Part shown: in pieces, positions 1 through 9,450 of the stretch
Position numbering within the stretch: position 1 is the stretch's first letter
Layout of the letters: the number at the start of each line of letters is the position of its first letter
NCBI RefSeq assembly: GCF_012910715.1
Contig: NZ_JABBHF010000004.1
Coordinates: forward strand, 405,697 to 469,696
Length of the DNA stretch: 64,000 nt
Source of the DNA: Flavivirga algicola
GTDB lineage: Bacteria > Bacteroidota > Bacteroidia > Flavobacteriales > Flavobacteriaceae
Direction: 5' to 3'
Made by a program: the position numbers and the translations under genes
The notes under the pieces: generated by a model
The model's input: only the letters and a program-made list of their open reading frames with translations
What the model was told of the DNA's origin: nothing
Database searches by the model: none

Positions 1-2
1 TG

Positions 3-2948
3 GTAGATATAAATGGCGACAGCTTTTTAGATATATACATTTGTAAAGGGGGATGGCGAGGTACAGATGAAGAGCGGGCCAATCTTCTTTACGTTAATAA
101 CGGTGACAATACATTTTCAGAACAAGCAAAACAATATCATATTGCAGACTCAGGGTTTTCTATGATGGCTTCATTTTTTGACATGGACAACGATAATGAT
201 TTAGACATGTATTTAATTAACCGTCCAAAGCGTTTTTTTCTTTCCCATAATGATATTCAAAAAGGTAAAGAAGCGCAAAGCCCTTTGTATAGAGATAAAC
301 TTTATGAAAACGTAAATGGTGTCTATAATGAAATTGGTCAAAAAGCAGGAATAAATCAAACCTATGCTTATGGGTTGGGTTTGTCGACTTCTGATTTAAA
401 TAATGATGGATTTAGTGATGTATATGTCGCTAACGATTATTTTGAGAGTGACTATTTTTTTGAAAATAAAGGCAATAAAACTTTTTCGCAAAACATTCAA
501 TCCATAACCAATCATGTGGCCTTTTATGGTATGGGGGTCGATGTGGTAGATTTTAATAATGATGGTTATGAGGATCTTGTAGAACTGGATATGACATCAT
601 CCGATCATGTTCGCGCCAAAACAACTATGGCTACAATGAATGTAGATGGTTATAATCGCATTTTAGAAGCAGGCAATCATCACCAATACATGCATAATAT
701 GCTCCAAATTAATAACGGAAATGGCTTTTTTAGCGAAATAAGTCAGTTTGCAGGTATCGATAAAACCGATTGGAGTTGGTCTTGTATAGGAAGTGATTTT
801 GATAATGATGGATTGCGGGATTTGTTTGTTTCGAATGGGTTTAGACGGGATATTTTTGATAAGGACGCTACTAACAAATTTTCAAGATATATAGCATCCA
901 AAGAAAAGAAACAACGGTCTAAAAGCGAAAACGTAGATTATATAGTAAACCTTTTTAACGAAAATAAAATCCATAATTATGTTTATAAAAATGATGGCGA
1001 CCTAAAGTTTTCTGATAAAGTAAAGGATTGGGGGCTAGAGGCTATTAGCTTTTCTAACGGAGCAGCTGTAGGCGATTTGGATAATGATGGTGATTTAGAT
1101 TTAATTGTAAATAATATTAATGACCATGCTTTTGTTTATGAGAACAAATCGGAGAAATCGGGCAATAGCTTTTTGAAAGTAAAGTTAAAAGGCCCAAAAA
1201 ATAATACATTAGGGTTGGGTGCGAAAATTACAGTGTATAATAAGGATAGCATTCAATACCATGAATTGAAAAATGTACGTGGTTATTTGTCATCGGTAGA
1301 TCCCATTGCGCATTTTGGTTTAGGAAAAATAACCACTATTGATTCGATAAGAGTTGTCTGGCCAGATAAGAAGGTGAATTTGCTGGCCAATTTAAAGGCT
1401 AATAGAATGGTAACAATAAATTACAAGAAAGCCGCAACTGCAAAGTTAGAAGAAGTTAAATACAATCCTATTTTTAAAGACGTTACCAGACATGTTTTTT
1501 TAAGAAAACCTGTTGTTCATAAAGAAAATGATTATGACGATTTTAAAGCCCAAATATTGTTGCCTCATAAACTGTCAACAGAAGGGCCTTGTATTTCAGT
1601 TTCAGATGTTAATAATGACGGATTTGAAGATTTTTATGTTGGGGGTGCGGTGAATCAAAGCGGCAAATTGTTTCTTCAAAAAAAGAACGAAACCTTCGAA
1701 GAAATCAAACAGGCAAGTTTTTTGAAAGATAAAAAATTAGAAGATGTCGCTTCAGTGTTTTTTGATGCTAATGGCGATGGGTTTACAGATTTGTATGTGG
1801 TTAGTGGCGGTAATGAGTTTCCTGAAAATGCTTCCGAATACCAGGACAGATTATATTTAAATGATGGAAAAGGACATTTTACTAAGTCGAATACGATTCC
1901 AAGAATAGCATCCAGTGGCGGTTGTGTATTGCCTTTAGATTATGATAATGATGGTGACATTGATTTGTTTGTTGGTGGACGATTGGTGCCAAATCGTTAT
2001 CCAGCTTCTCCTAAAAGCTACTTGTTACAGAATAATTCGGGAGTCTTTGTAGATGTTACATCCCAATTTGCTAAAGATTTAGAGTTTATGGGTATGGTAA
2101 CAGATGCGGCCTGGCAGGATATAGATGGTGATTCTAAAAATGAATTATTAGTGGTTGGGGAATGGATGCCTATAAGTTTGTTTCAAATAAAAGAAGGTGT
2201 CTTTAAAAAGACGAATCTACCAGCATTTAATAAAACAAATGGTTGGTGGAATACTATTGAAGCAAAAGATATTGATCTTGATGGCGATGTAGACTTTGTA
2301 TTGGGAAACCTTGGTGAGAATTATAAATTTAAGGCTAATGAGGATAAACCGTTTTATGTTTTTGCTTCAGACTACGATAAAAATGGAACAAATGATGTCT
2401 TTCTTGCTAAAGATTATAAGGATAAAATTGTCCCAGTGCGAGGCAAAGAATGTTCAACAGAGCAATTACCTGGCCTATCTAAAAAATTCTCTACCTATAA
2501 TGCGTTTGCAACTGCAGACATAGGAACCATTTTAGACGATAAAGCCCTTGCATCCCAAAAACATGAAGTCTATATGTTTCAATCAATATTTTTAATTAAT
2601 GATGAAGGTACTTTGAAAATTAAAAAACTTCCAAGTCAAGCACAATACTCCACAGTTCAGAGTGTCGTAATAAATGATTTTAATAAAGATGGTGTGAACG
2701 ATATTCTGCTTGCGGGAAATAAACTTAATGTTGAAATAGAAACCACTCGAGCAGATGCATCTTTAGGTTTGTTTATGGAAGGTCAAGATAATTTTGAATT
2801 TAAGCCAAGGCAAGTGAATTATAGCGGTATATTTTTGCCTGAAAATGTAAAAGCATTAAAACCTATTAAACTAGGTAATGCAGTTAATGAAAACAATGCT
2901 GTATTGATAGGTGTAAATAATAGTTATTTAAAATTGTTAAAATACTAA
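3..2948 (+). CDS. FG-GAP/VCBS repeat protein with ASPIC-UnbV domain (CRTAC1-like), 5' partial
   Basis: The reading frame is open to the left edge of the window, so the N-terminus and signal peptide are missing; an in-frame ATG at 162 is internal. The protein carries many FG-GAP/VCBS-type motifs of the calcium-binding form DxNxDGxxD, such as DLNNDGFSDVYV, DFNNDGYEDL, DLDNDGDLDL and DYDNDGDIDLFV, spread over the whole length. An ASPIC/UnbV-like segment follows the first repeat block (about residues 380-450 counted from the ATG at 162), with GLGAKITVY and FGLGKITTIDSIRVVWPD. Such proteins form beta-propellers and are exported to the cell surface in Bacteroidota, often near SusC/SusD loci, where polymer or protein binding is suspected. 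No catalytic residues are recognised. Family assignment is firm; the role is inferred. Confidence 0.9.
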   Translation, partial: VDINGDSFLDIYICKGGWRGTDEERANLLYVNNGDNTFSEQAKQYHIADSGFSMMASFFDMDNDNDLDMYLINRPKRFFLSHNDIQKGKEAQSPLYRDKLYENVNGVYNEIGQKAGINQTYAYGLGLSTSDLNNDGFSDVYVANDYFESDYFFENKGNKTFSQNIQSITNHVAFYGMGVDVVDFNNDGYEDLVELDMTSSDHVRAKTTMATMNVDGYNRILEAGNHHQYMHNMLQINNGNGFFSEISQFAGIDKTDWSWSCIGSDFDNDGLRDLFVSNGFRRDIFDKDATNKFSRYIASKEKKQRSKSENVDYIVNLFNENKIHNYVYKNDGDLKFSDKVKDWGLEAISFSNGAAVGDLDNDGDLDLIVNNINDHAFVYENKSEKSGNSFLKVKLKGPKNNTLGLGAKITVYNKDSIQYHELKNVRGYLSSVDPIAHFGLGKITTIDSIRVVWPDKKVNLLANLKANRMVTINYKKAATAKLEEVKYNPIFKDVTRHVFLRKPVVHKENDYDDFKAQILLPHKLSTEGPCISVSDVNNDGFEDFYVGGAVNQSGKLFLQKKNETFEEIKQASFLKDKKLEDVASVFFDANGDGFTDLYVVSGGNEFPENASEYQDRLYLNDGKGHFTKSNTIPRIASSGGCVLPLDYDNDGDIDLFVGGRLVPNRYPASPKSYLLQNNSGVFVDVTSQFAKDLEFMGMVTDAAWQDIDGDSKNELLVVGEWMPISLFQIKEGVFKKTNLPAFNKTNGWWNTIEAKDIDLDGDVDFVLGNLGENYKFKANEDKPFYVFASDYDKNGTNDVFLAKDYKDKIVPVRGKECSTEQLPGLSKKFSTYNAFATADIGTILDDKALASQKHEVYMFQSIFLINDEGTLKIKKLPSQAQYSTVQSVVINDFNKDGVNDILLAGNKLNVEIETTRADASLGLFMEGQDNFEFKPRQVNYSGIFLPENVKALKPIKLGNAVNENNAVLIGVNNSYLKLLKY

Positions 2949-3037
2949 TTTTGACTAAAAATGAGGTTATTAAGAAGAGAATAGGTTGCGTGTTATTTAA
3001 ATGTAAACGAAACAAAGGTTAAGTATTGGGTATCAAC

Positions 3038-3073
3038 AAAAAAAGACTGTCAAATTATAGACAGTCTTTTTTA
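3038..3073. terminator. bidirectional Rho-independent terminator
   Basis: An 11-bp perfect stem AAAAGACTGTC / GACAGTCTTTT (3041-3051 and 3060-3070) has an 8-nt loop, an A-run before it and a T-run after it. It lies between two convergent genes and can terminate transcription in both directions. Confidence 0.85.
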
Positions 3074-3091
3074 TTTAAAGATATCGTGGTA

Positions 3092-3445
3092 TTAGTGACC
3101 AGCTTCTTTCTTTACTTCGTCAACTTTGCTTTTTACGGCATCAGCAGCTTTGTCAACAGCCTCACCAGCAGCATCGGCAGCGCCTTCTACGGCTTCACCA
3201 GCAGCATCGGCAGCGCCTTCTACGGCTTCGCCAGCAGCGTCAACAGCTTCACCAGCAGCTTCTTCTACAGCATCAGCAGCGGCATCAACAGCTTCACCAG
3301 CAGCATCGGCAGCATTTTCAGTAGCATCAGCAGCAGCTTCTACAGCAGCGTCAGCAGCTTCCTCAGCTTTTTTAGTATCTCTACAAGAAGTAAAAGATAA
3401 ACCTAGTACTAGTAATAAAGCGGTACTTAATAATAATTTTTTCAT
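3092..3445 (-). CDS. Ala-rich repeat lipoprotein, LEA/apolipoprotein-like
   Basis: 117 aa. A lipoprotein signal peptide ends in LSFTSC (lipobox Cys about residue 21). The mature part is almost entirely Ala/Glu/Asp/Gly in 11-residue repeats of the form AADAAGEAVEG, ending in a Lys-rich tail KSKVDEVKKEAGH. Eleven-residue periodicity with alternating acidic and small residues is typical of amphipathic helices in LEA-like and apolipoprotein-like proteins, so a stress or envelope-surface role is possible but unproven. The gene is much more GC-rich than its neighbours because of GCA/GCT/GCC codons, and open frames on the opposite strand are shadows of this bias. The DNA contains an exact 33-bp tandem repeat. 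It is a single gene with its own terminator on the 3' side. Confidence 0.85.
   Translation of the reverse strand: MKKLLLSTALLLVLGLSFTSCRDTKKAEEAADAAVEAAADATENAADAAGEAVDAAADAVEEAAGEAVDAAGEAVEGAADAAGEAVEGAADAAGEAVDKAADAVKSKVDEVKKEAGH
3163..3228. repeat. two exact 33-bp tandem repeats inside the Ala-rich lipoprotein gene
   Basis: 3163-3195 and 3196-3228 are identical 33-mers that encode the 11-residue helix repeat. A third, slightly changed copy starts at 3229. Copy number could vary by slippage without changing the frame. Confidence 0.9.
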
Positions 3446-3591
3446 TGTTCTTTGTTTTTAGTGTTAATTATTTAAGTGTTAAAATACTGATTACTAATCA
3501 AGTATTAAAATACGTATGACGAATTTAATAACTTTTAGTATATTCTAAGAGTTTTATGTTAATTTTTTTAACATTTAATCGGTAAAATACC

Positions 3592-4827
3592 TTATATACG
3601 CAGATAATCTAGTATTTGGATGACGGCTCCTTTATTTTTTCTAATATAATCGCCGTTATTTTTTCCAGAAGACATTCGTTTTTCCTTATTTTGAATCAAT
3701 TCGTTTAAAATGGTATTAAAATCTTTTTGATTGGAAACAGAAAACATACCGTTTATATCTATCATAGCTTTAGCTTCGGGGAATTTTTCATGATTAGGAC
3801 CAATAATGATAGGTATAGCAAAAACAGCAGGTTCTAAAGTGTTGTGTAGGCCAGTATATCCCATAGCGCCGCCTACATAGGCAATGTCTGCATAACTATA
3901 AACCTTTGAGAGAATTCCAATAGTATCTATTATAAAAACGGAGGCATTGTTTAACTGCGTCTCATCTTTTTTAGAATACAATACAGATTTGGTATTTAAT
4001 TTTTCTTGAATGTTATTTATTTGTAATGTTTTTATATTATGGGGTGCTATAATAAACTTTACATTGTTATGGTCGCAGGAGTTAATATAATTAATTAATA
4101 GGTTTTCATCTTCAGGCCATGTACTGCCAGCGACGAGACATAATTTATTTCCTTTGAAATTTTCTATAAAACTTAGGCTATTATCCAGTTCCAGTTGACT
4201 AAAAACACGATCAAAGCGCGTATCTCCACTAACAGTCACTTCATTGTAGTTTATGGATTGAAGTAACGTTTTTGAAACTTCATTTTGAGTAAAAATGTGT
4301 TCAAAAGAGCATAAGGCCCGTCTTAATTCTGCACCATAAAACTTAAAATAAGATTGATTTTCCCTAAAAGCAGCAGAAATTAGGATAGCACGTAAATTTC
4401 TTCTTTTTAATTCATTTAAAAAATTAGGCCAAATATCGTATTTAACAAAAATGGTAAGTTCTGGGTTAACAGTATTAACAAATCGTTTTGCATGGCTATT
4501 GCTGTCCAAGGGTAAGTAAACAATAACGTCTGCAATAGGCGAATTTTTACGAATTTCGTAGCCAGAAGGCGAAAAGAAGCTAAGTACTATTTTATGTGCC
4601 TTATATTGTTTTCTCAGTTCTTTAAAAACTGGAAGTCCTTGTTCATATTCACCTAAGGAAGCACAATGAAACCATAAAGTTTTATCGTTAGCATTCAAGC
4701 GGTTTTCAAGAACTTTAAACGTATTTTGACGACCAATGACGCCCTTTTTAATCTTCTCATTAAACAGGGAAGCACATTTTAATCCAAAACGTGCTATATG
4801 AATACCTATGTTATAAATAAAACTCAA
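3592..4827 (-). CDS. waaA: 3-deoxy-D-manno-octulosonic acid transferase (Kdo transferase)
   Basis: 411 aa. It transfers Kdo from CMP-Kdo to lipid A precursor at the cytoplasmic face of the inner membrane (lipopolysaccharide core synthesis). An N-terminal hydrophobic anchor is followed by the conserved SLGEYEQG motif (E60 would be the catalytic Glu of the family), KYDIWPNFLNEL, AGSTWPEDE, the PHN motif and the C-terminal GGAMGYTGLHNTLEP and FGPNHEKF-like segment. The length matches the family. The start codon is TTG (complement of 4825-4827); no ATG is available before the conserved N-terminus, so TTG is probably genuine. It is divergent from the DegT-galE pair, another surface-sugar pair, over a 160-bp region that holds a promoter. 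Confidence 0.95.
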   Translation of the reverse strand: MSFIYNIGIHIARFGLKCASLFNEKIKKGVIGRQNTFKVLENRLNANDKTLWFHCASLGEYEQGLPVFKELRKQYKAHKIVLSFFSPSGYEIRKNSPIADVIVYLPLDSNSHAKRFVNTVNPELTIFVKYDIWPNFLNELKRRNLRAILISAAFRENQSYFKFYGAELRRALCSFEHIFTQNEVSKTLLQSINYNEVTVSGDTRFDRVFSQLELDNSLSFIENFKGNKLCLVAGSTWPEDENLLINYINSCDHNNVKFIIAPHNIKTLQINNIQEKLNTKSVLYSKKDETQLNNASVFIIDTIGILSKVYSYADIAYVGGAMGYTGLHNTLEPAVFAIPIIIGPNHEKFPEAKAMIDINGMFSVSNQKDFNTILNELIQNKEKRMSSGKNNGDYIRKNKGAVIQILDYLRI

Positions 4828-4871
4828 TGCTTTTCTTTGCTGCTAAAATACATTTCTTTGAAACAAATTCA

Positions 4872-4902
4872 TTGGTTAGCGTAAATGAATTTTGTAATTT
4901 TG
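4872..4902 (+). promoter_or_regulatory. Bacteroidota-type promoter for the DegT-galE pair
   Basis: A TTG at 4872-4874 lies 20 nt before TAATTTTG at 4895-4902, which fits the -33/-7 consensus TTG-N19-21-TAnnTTTG. It is about 90 bp upstream of the aminotransferase start. Based on motif only. Confidence 0.6.
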
Positions 4903-4990
4903 TAGGCAGCTAATCCCTATATGGGTGTTCATAAAAATAAGTCTTTGCTGTTTTGTTTGAAATAATAAAAAAGACTGCAATTTTTTTTAG

Positions 4991-6145
4991 ATGAAGAAAA
5001 TTCAAATGGTTGACCTTAAAGGTCAGTATAACGACATTAAAGATGTTGTTAACCCTTCTATCCAAGAAGTTTTAGAAAATACCGCATTTATAAATGGACC
5101 TAAGGTTCATGAATTTCAAAAGAATTTAGAGCAATATTTAGGAGTTAAACATGTTATTCCTTGTGCCAATGGCACAGATGCCTTGCAAATTGCTATGATG
5201 GGGCTAGGTTTAAAACCAGGCGATGAGGTGATTACTGCCGATTTTACTTTCGCTGCAACTGTGGAGGTCATAGCATTATTGCAACTAACACCAGTTCTAG
5301 TAGATGTTAATGAGGATGATTTCAATATAAATATCGAAGCCATTAAAAAAGCGATAACGCCTAAAACCAAAGCTATAGTACCCGTGCATTTATTTGGTCA
5401 GTGTGCTAATATGGAGGCAATTATGAACATTGCTAAAGAACATGATTTATTTGTAATAGAGGATAATGCGCAGGCAATTGGAGCTTCTTATACATATAAC
5501 GATGGTAGTAAGGCTAAAGCAGGAACTATTGGGCATGTTGCCTCTACTTCCTTTTTCCCATCTAAAAATTTAGGTTGTTATGGAGATGGTGGAGCCATCT
5601 TTACTAACGATGATGATCTGGCGCATACCATTAGAGGAATAGTTAATCATGGAATGTATAAACGCTATCATCATGACGTTGTTGGGGTAAATTCGCGTTT
5701 GGATAGTATTCAGGCAGCAGTTTTGGATGCTAAATTACCACATTTGGATACGTACAGCAAAGCACGTCAAAACGCAGCAAAAAAATACAATAAAGCATTT
5801 GAAGGGTGTGGGAATGTCATAACACCAAAAGTGTTAAATGAGTGTTTAGATAAGGACGATACGTGCGATTGTCATGTGTTTCATCAATACACACTTAGAA
5901 TAAAAGGCATTGACAGGGATGCACTGGTAAAACATTTAAATGCCAACAATATACCTTGTGGTGTATATTACCCGATTCCGCTTCATAATCAAAAAGCTTA
6001 TAAGGATGCAAGGTATAATGAGGCAGATTTTAGTGTGACAAATCAATTAGTTAAAGAAGTCATTTCTTTACCCATGCATACAGAGTTAGATAACGAACAA
6101 ATAGAATATATAACATCAACAATTATTAAATTTATAAATGGATAA
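4991..6145 (+). CDS. DegT/DnrJ/EryC1/StrS family PLP-dependent sugar aminotransferase
   Basis: 384 aa. Family members transfer an amino group from Glu or Gln to a keto-sugar nucleotide for surface polysaccharide or O-antigen synthesis in the cytoplasm. Visible features are the CANGTDALQIAM phosphate-binding segment, ADFTFAATVEVI, VIEDNAQAIGA with the PLP-contacting Asp, and the Schiff-base Lys in FFPSKNLGCYGDGGA (about K192). The C-terminal part has the usual YYPIPLHNQKAY segment. A short Cys-rich insertion, CLDKDDTCDCHVFHQ, is a little unusual. The 3' end overlaps galE by 8 bp, so the two are co-transcribed. The exact sugar cannot be told from sequence. Confidence 0.9.
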   Translation: MKKIQMVDLKGQYNDIKDVVNPSIQEVLENTAFINGPKVHEFQKNLEQYLGVKHVIPCANGTDALQIAMMGLGLKPGDEVITADFTFAATVEVIALLQLTPVLVDVNEDDFNINIEAIKKAITPKTKAIVPVHLFGQCANMEAIMNIAKEHDLFVIEDNAQAIGASYTYNDGSKAKAGTIGHVASTSFFPSKNLGCYGDGGAIFTNDDDLAHTIRGIVNHGMYKRYHHDVVGVNSRLDSIQAAVLDAKLPHLDTYSKARQNAAKKYNKAFEGCGNVITPKVLNECLDKDDTCDCHVFHQYTLRIKGIDRDALVKHLNANNIPCGVYYPIPLHNQKAYKDARYNEADFSVTNQLVKEVISLPMHTELDNEQIEYITSTIIKFING

Positions 6146-7166
6146 AATATTAGTTACAGGGGGATTAGGATTTATAGGATCACACACCGTAGTTGAATTA
6201 CAAAATAAGGGTTACGAAGTTGTAATAATTGATGATTTATCGAATTCTAGCATCAAAGTTTTAGATGGAATTAAAGGAATAACAGGTAAAGCTCCACTAT
6301 TTGAAAAACTGGATTTAAAAGATAAAGCTGGTGTAGAAGCTTTTTTTAAAAAACATAATGATGTAAAAGGTGTTATACATTTTGCAGCTAGTAAGGCGGT
6401 AGGCGAAAGTGTAAAAGAACCTTTATTGTATTACGAAAACAATTTAGGAACCTTAGTTTATATTTTAAAGGAATTACAAAAATTACCATCAGCAAGTTTT
6501 ATCTTTAGTTCTTCTTGTACTGTATATGGTCAAGCAGATGAGTTGCCAATAACAGAAAACGCTCCAGTAAAACAAGCAGAATCTCCTTACGGAAACACAA
6601 AGCAAATTGGAGAAGAAATAATTAGGGATACCTGTAAAGTAACAGATCATTTAAAAGCCATTGCTTTACGTTATTTTAATCCAGTTGGAGCACATGAATC
6701 AACCATGATCGGAGAGTTGCCAATTGGAGTGCCGCAAAACCTAGTGCCTTTTATTACACAAACAGCTATTGGCATTCGTAAAGAATTATCGGTTTTTGGT
6801 GATGATTATCCAACACCAGATGGCACCTGTGTTCGAGATTATATTCATGTAGTAGATTTGGCAAAAGCGCATGTTGTTGCTTTAGATCGTTTACTTCAAG
6901 ACAAGAACAAATCTAATTATGAAACTTTTAATTTAGGAACAGGAAAAGGAAGTTCGGTACTTGAGGTTGTTCAGTCTTTTGAACGCGTTTCTGGAGTAAA
7001 ACTAAATTATAAAATTGTAGATAGAAGAGAAGGCGATATTATCTCGGCTTATGCAGATACCAATAAAGCAAATGATGAATTAGGTTGGAAAACCGAATTG
7101 AGTTTAGATGATGCCATGCGTTCTGCTTGGCAATGGGAACAAAAGGTTAGAAAAGAGGAAGCCTAA
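6138..7166 (+). CDS. galE: UDP-glucose 4-epimerase
   Basis: 342 aa. It interconverts UDP-glucose and UDP-galactose with bound NAD in the cytoplasm and feeds surface polysaccharide synthesis. It is an extended-SDR fold: the NAD motif GGLGFIGSH is at the N-terminus, with a FAASKAVGESV segment, SSSCTVYG, and the catalytic YxxxK in SPYGNTKQIGEE. ALRYFNPVGAHES and the C-terminal GDIISAYADTNKA are typical of GalE rather than other epimerases. The start ATG overlaps the end of the aminotransferase gene, which indicates translational coupling. It is followed by a strong terminator. Confidence 0.95.
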   Translation: MDKILVTGGLGFIGSHTVVELQNKGYEVVIIDDLSNSSIKVLDGIKGITGKAPLFEKLDLKDKAGVEAFFKKHNDVKGVIHFAASKAVGESVKEPLLYYENNLGTLVYILKELQKLPSASFIFSSSCTVYGQADELPITENAPVKQAESPYGNTKQIGEEIIRDTCKVTDHLKAIALRYFNPVGAHESTMIGELPIGVPQNLVPFITQTAIGIRKELSVFGDDYPTPDGTCVRDYIHVVDLAKAHVVALDRLLQDKNKSNYETFNLGTGKGSSVLEVVQSFERVSGVKLNYKIVDRREGDIISAYADTNKANDELGWKTELSLDDAMRSAWQWEQKVRKEEA

Positions 7167-7225
7167 TAATTATTTTTCATTAAAGGAGTTACCCTAAAAC
7201 AGGTTGACAGTCTTAATAAATTAAG

Positions 7226-7253
7226 CCAGAACATTTATTTGTTCTGGTTTTTT
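7226..7253 (+). terminator. Rho-independent terminator after galE
   Basis: A 7-bp stem CCAGAAC / GTTCTGG (7226-7232 and 7241-7247) with an 8-nt loop is followed by six T. It lies 60 bp after the galE stop. Confidence 0.8.
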
Positions 7254-7654
7254 GTTGTGTAAAATTAATATTCAAATGTTTTGATTTATGTGCATCTTGG
7301 GTTTGCTCCAATCTAAGGTAACATGTTTTCTTGGTCATACCAAAGCAGTGTTTCTGTTTTGGAGAGCATTGACTTTTTGAATTTGTTTTATATGCTGTGT
7401 TTCTTTGTTTTTTATAATAAGTCGATTTTTCGTCAACTTATTTCAGGACGAACCAAAAAAATATAAATAGCCTGTGCTACGGTTTTATGATTTATTTGTA
7501 AATAATAGGCTACAAATTAGCTTTTTTAGAGGTATATTATTATCGGGAGTTACTTTTTTAAGGTTTTTTTAAGAAGTTTAAACCCCTTTATTTATATATT
7601 TCATAGTATGTTGCTTAATAAGCATTGCGTTAGCTATTCCAATCAATCCATTTT
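7254..7654. other. 400-bp AT-rich intergenic region, no gene seen
   Basis: No supported reading frame, tRNA or clear repeat is visible. It presumably contains the promoter of the AraC-type regulator; TATATTTC near 7595-7602 is one base away from the -7 consensus, but no good -33 partner was found. Confidence 0.5.
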
Positions 7655-9196
7655 ATGCCTTATAACTCAAAAATATTGTTTTTTGTTTTATACTTATTTG
7701 TTATATCCAACAAATTGGTTGCTGCTCCAAAATTAAATATAGCTCGTACTTTACCCTTAACGCAAATTGATAGTCTAATAAAGCAGAAAAATATCAGTAA
7801 TGATATGACCCAGTTAGAACTATTGATACTTTATCACGATGCTATTGCCGAAAAACACCCCGATTCGATTAAAATATTCAAGAACTTGGCCATATTAAAT
7901 GCAGACCTTGGTCAACCAGAAGATGCATTGCTTTTTACCGAAAAATATATTGAGAATTCATTAGATTTTTCAATTTTAAATGATCGTGCTTATGAAGTAA
8001 TTAGTGATACAAAAGAATATGGATATCTTAATAAGAGGTATTTATTTAAGGTAACGCCCTTGGTGTTTGTATATTTTTATGCGGCTTTAATAGGCTTTTT
8101 CTTTATGGTGCTAATAAACTTCACTAAGGGAGCTAATAGGAATGCTAAAATATTTATAGGTAGTTTCGTCGGAATACATTCTTTATTTATTCTTGAATTT
8201 GTTTTGTACATGTCCAACATACAATATGAATTTCCGCATACCTATAGAATGTCATCTGCCTTTTCATTATTATATGGGCCGTTGTTGTATTTTTATTTCA
8301 AAAGCATTACACAGCATTATAAATTTAAAAAGATTGATCTACTTCATTTCGTGCCAACTTTATTTCTGCTTGCTTTCATAATTCCTGTTTATTCTTTGTC
8401 TTCGCAGGAAAAGGTTAAGATGATATTATCTATATATACACCTTATAAAAGTCATGGTACAATAATTTTTATTTCTAAAATAATATCGTTAGTTGTTTAT
8501 GCATTTCTCATTGGTAGGCTTCTCAGGTTTAGTAAACAAAATAGTGATAAAGCTAAAGTTGTTAATACCCAGAAAAAAGATAAATGGAAAAGAACTATTT
8601 ATAGAATTCACATAGCGTATATTATTTCATATATAATCTATGGAATATCGGCATTTGGAGCATTTGGTAATCTTTCCAGTTTTATTTATCATATTCAAAT
8701 TGGAGCAATGGCGATTATGATCATTTATATTGCATTTATGGCATATGTAAGGCCTGGTATATTTGAGCATGAAAATACTTTGCAAAATCATGAAGGACTT
8801 TTGGAGAAATATCAAAAGTCAGGACTCACGAATGCCTTGTCTCAAGAGCTTAAAGAAAACTTGATTAAGCTGTTTGTTGAAGATAAAATTTATAAAGAAA
8901 ACAATATAAATCTTGAAATACTATCTCAAAGGTTAAACACGACACGACATAATACGTCCCAAATAATAAATGAACATTTTAATATAAACTTTTTTGAGCT
9001 TATAAATAAATTTAGGATTAAAGAAGCTATTAACATTCTTAAAGAAGATGTTCACGGAAGTCTTAATATTATTGATATAGCTTACGAGGTTGGTTACAAT
9101 AATAAAGTAACATTTAACAAAGCCTTTAAAAAGGAAACCTCCTTAACCCCTTCAGAGTTTATAGACTCGCAGCTTAAAAAGAATATATACGAGTAA
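7655..9196 (+). CDS. membrane-bound AraC-family transcriptional regulator
   Basis: 513 aa. Order of parts: signal-peptide-like segment (1-24); a short helical, TPR-like periplasmic stretch (about 35-120, with ALLFTEKYIENSLD); seven predicted membrane segments (about 129-365); and a C-terminal AraC-type double helix-turn-helix (about 405-510) ending in IIDIAYEVGYNNKVTFNKAFKKETSLTPSEF. The combination suggests a membrane sensor that binds DNA directly. It lies immediately upstream of a SusC/SusD pair on the same strand, a frequent arrangement in Flavobacteriia, so control of that locus is likely. The ligand is unknown. Repeated AAGGTAA-type motifs between it and susC are candidate binding sites. 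Confidence 0.85.
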   Translation: MPYNSKILFFVLYLFVISNKLVAAPKLNIARTLPLTQIDSLIKQKNISNDMTQLELLILYHDAIAEKHPDSIKIFKNLAILNADLGQPEDALLFTEKYIENSLDFSILNDRAYEVISDTKEYGYLNKRYLFKVTPLVFVYFYAALIGFFFMVLINFTKGANRNAKIFIGSFVGIHSLFILEFVLYMSNIQYEFPHTYRMSSAFSLLYGPLLYFYFKSITQHYKFKKIDLLHFVPTLFLLAFIIPVYSLSSQEKVKMILSIYTPYKSHGTIIFISKIISLVVYAFLIGRLLRFSKQNSDKAKVVNTQKKDKWKRTIYRIHIAYIISYIIYGISAFGAFGNLSSFIYHIQIGAMAIMIIYIAFMAYVRPGIFEHENTLQNHEGLLEKYQKSGLTNALSQELKENLIKLFVEDKIYKENNINLEILSQRLNTTRHNTSQIINEHFNINFFELINKFRIKEAINILKEDVHGSLNIIDIAYEVGYNNKVTFNKAFKKETSLTPSEFIDSQLKKNIYE

Positions 9197-9199
9197 AAA

Positions 9200-9306
9200 T
9201 AAGGTAAACTATCTTCGGTAAGGTAAGGTATTATAAGAATTACCTTCAAATCTAAGCTTTATTCCTTCTTTTATTGTTGCAATTGTAATAAGGTAAGGTG
9301 GTAACA
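9200..9306 (+). promoter_or_regulatory. cluster of AAGGTAA/GGTAA repeats upstream of susC
   Basis: GGTAA occurs about five times in direct orientation (within 9200-9230 and 9290-9304) and once inverted (TTACC near 9240). TCTAAGCTTTA also occurs twice, near 9251 and 9334. The cluster sits between the AraC-type regulator and susC and may hold its operators. No convincing -33/-7 pair was found. Confidence 0.4.
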
Positions 9307-9450
9307 GAGCTTTACTTAAAATATATTAGATTCTTCTAAGCTTTAAATTCATTATGTAGAGTATAATTTTTTTGAATTAGTCACTTAAAAAAAATCTTTA
9401 CTGCCTTCCTTATTTTCAATCTGCACTGACTAATTCAAATAAACATATTT

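Noticed and set aside
3126..3461. Plus-strand Ala/Ser-rich open frames opposite the lipoprotein
   Set aside because: They are mirror frames of the Ala-rich repeats; the minus-strand frame has a signal peptide and lipobox.
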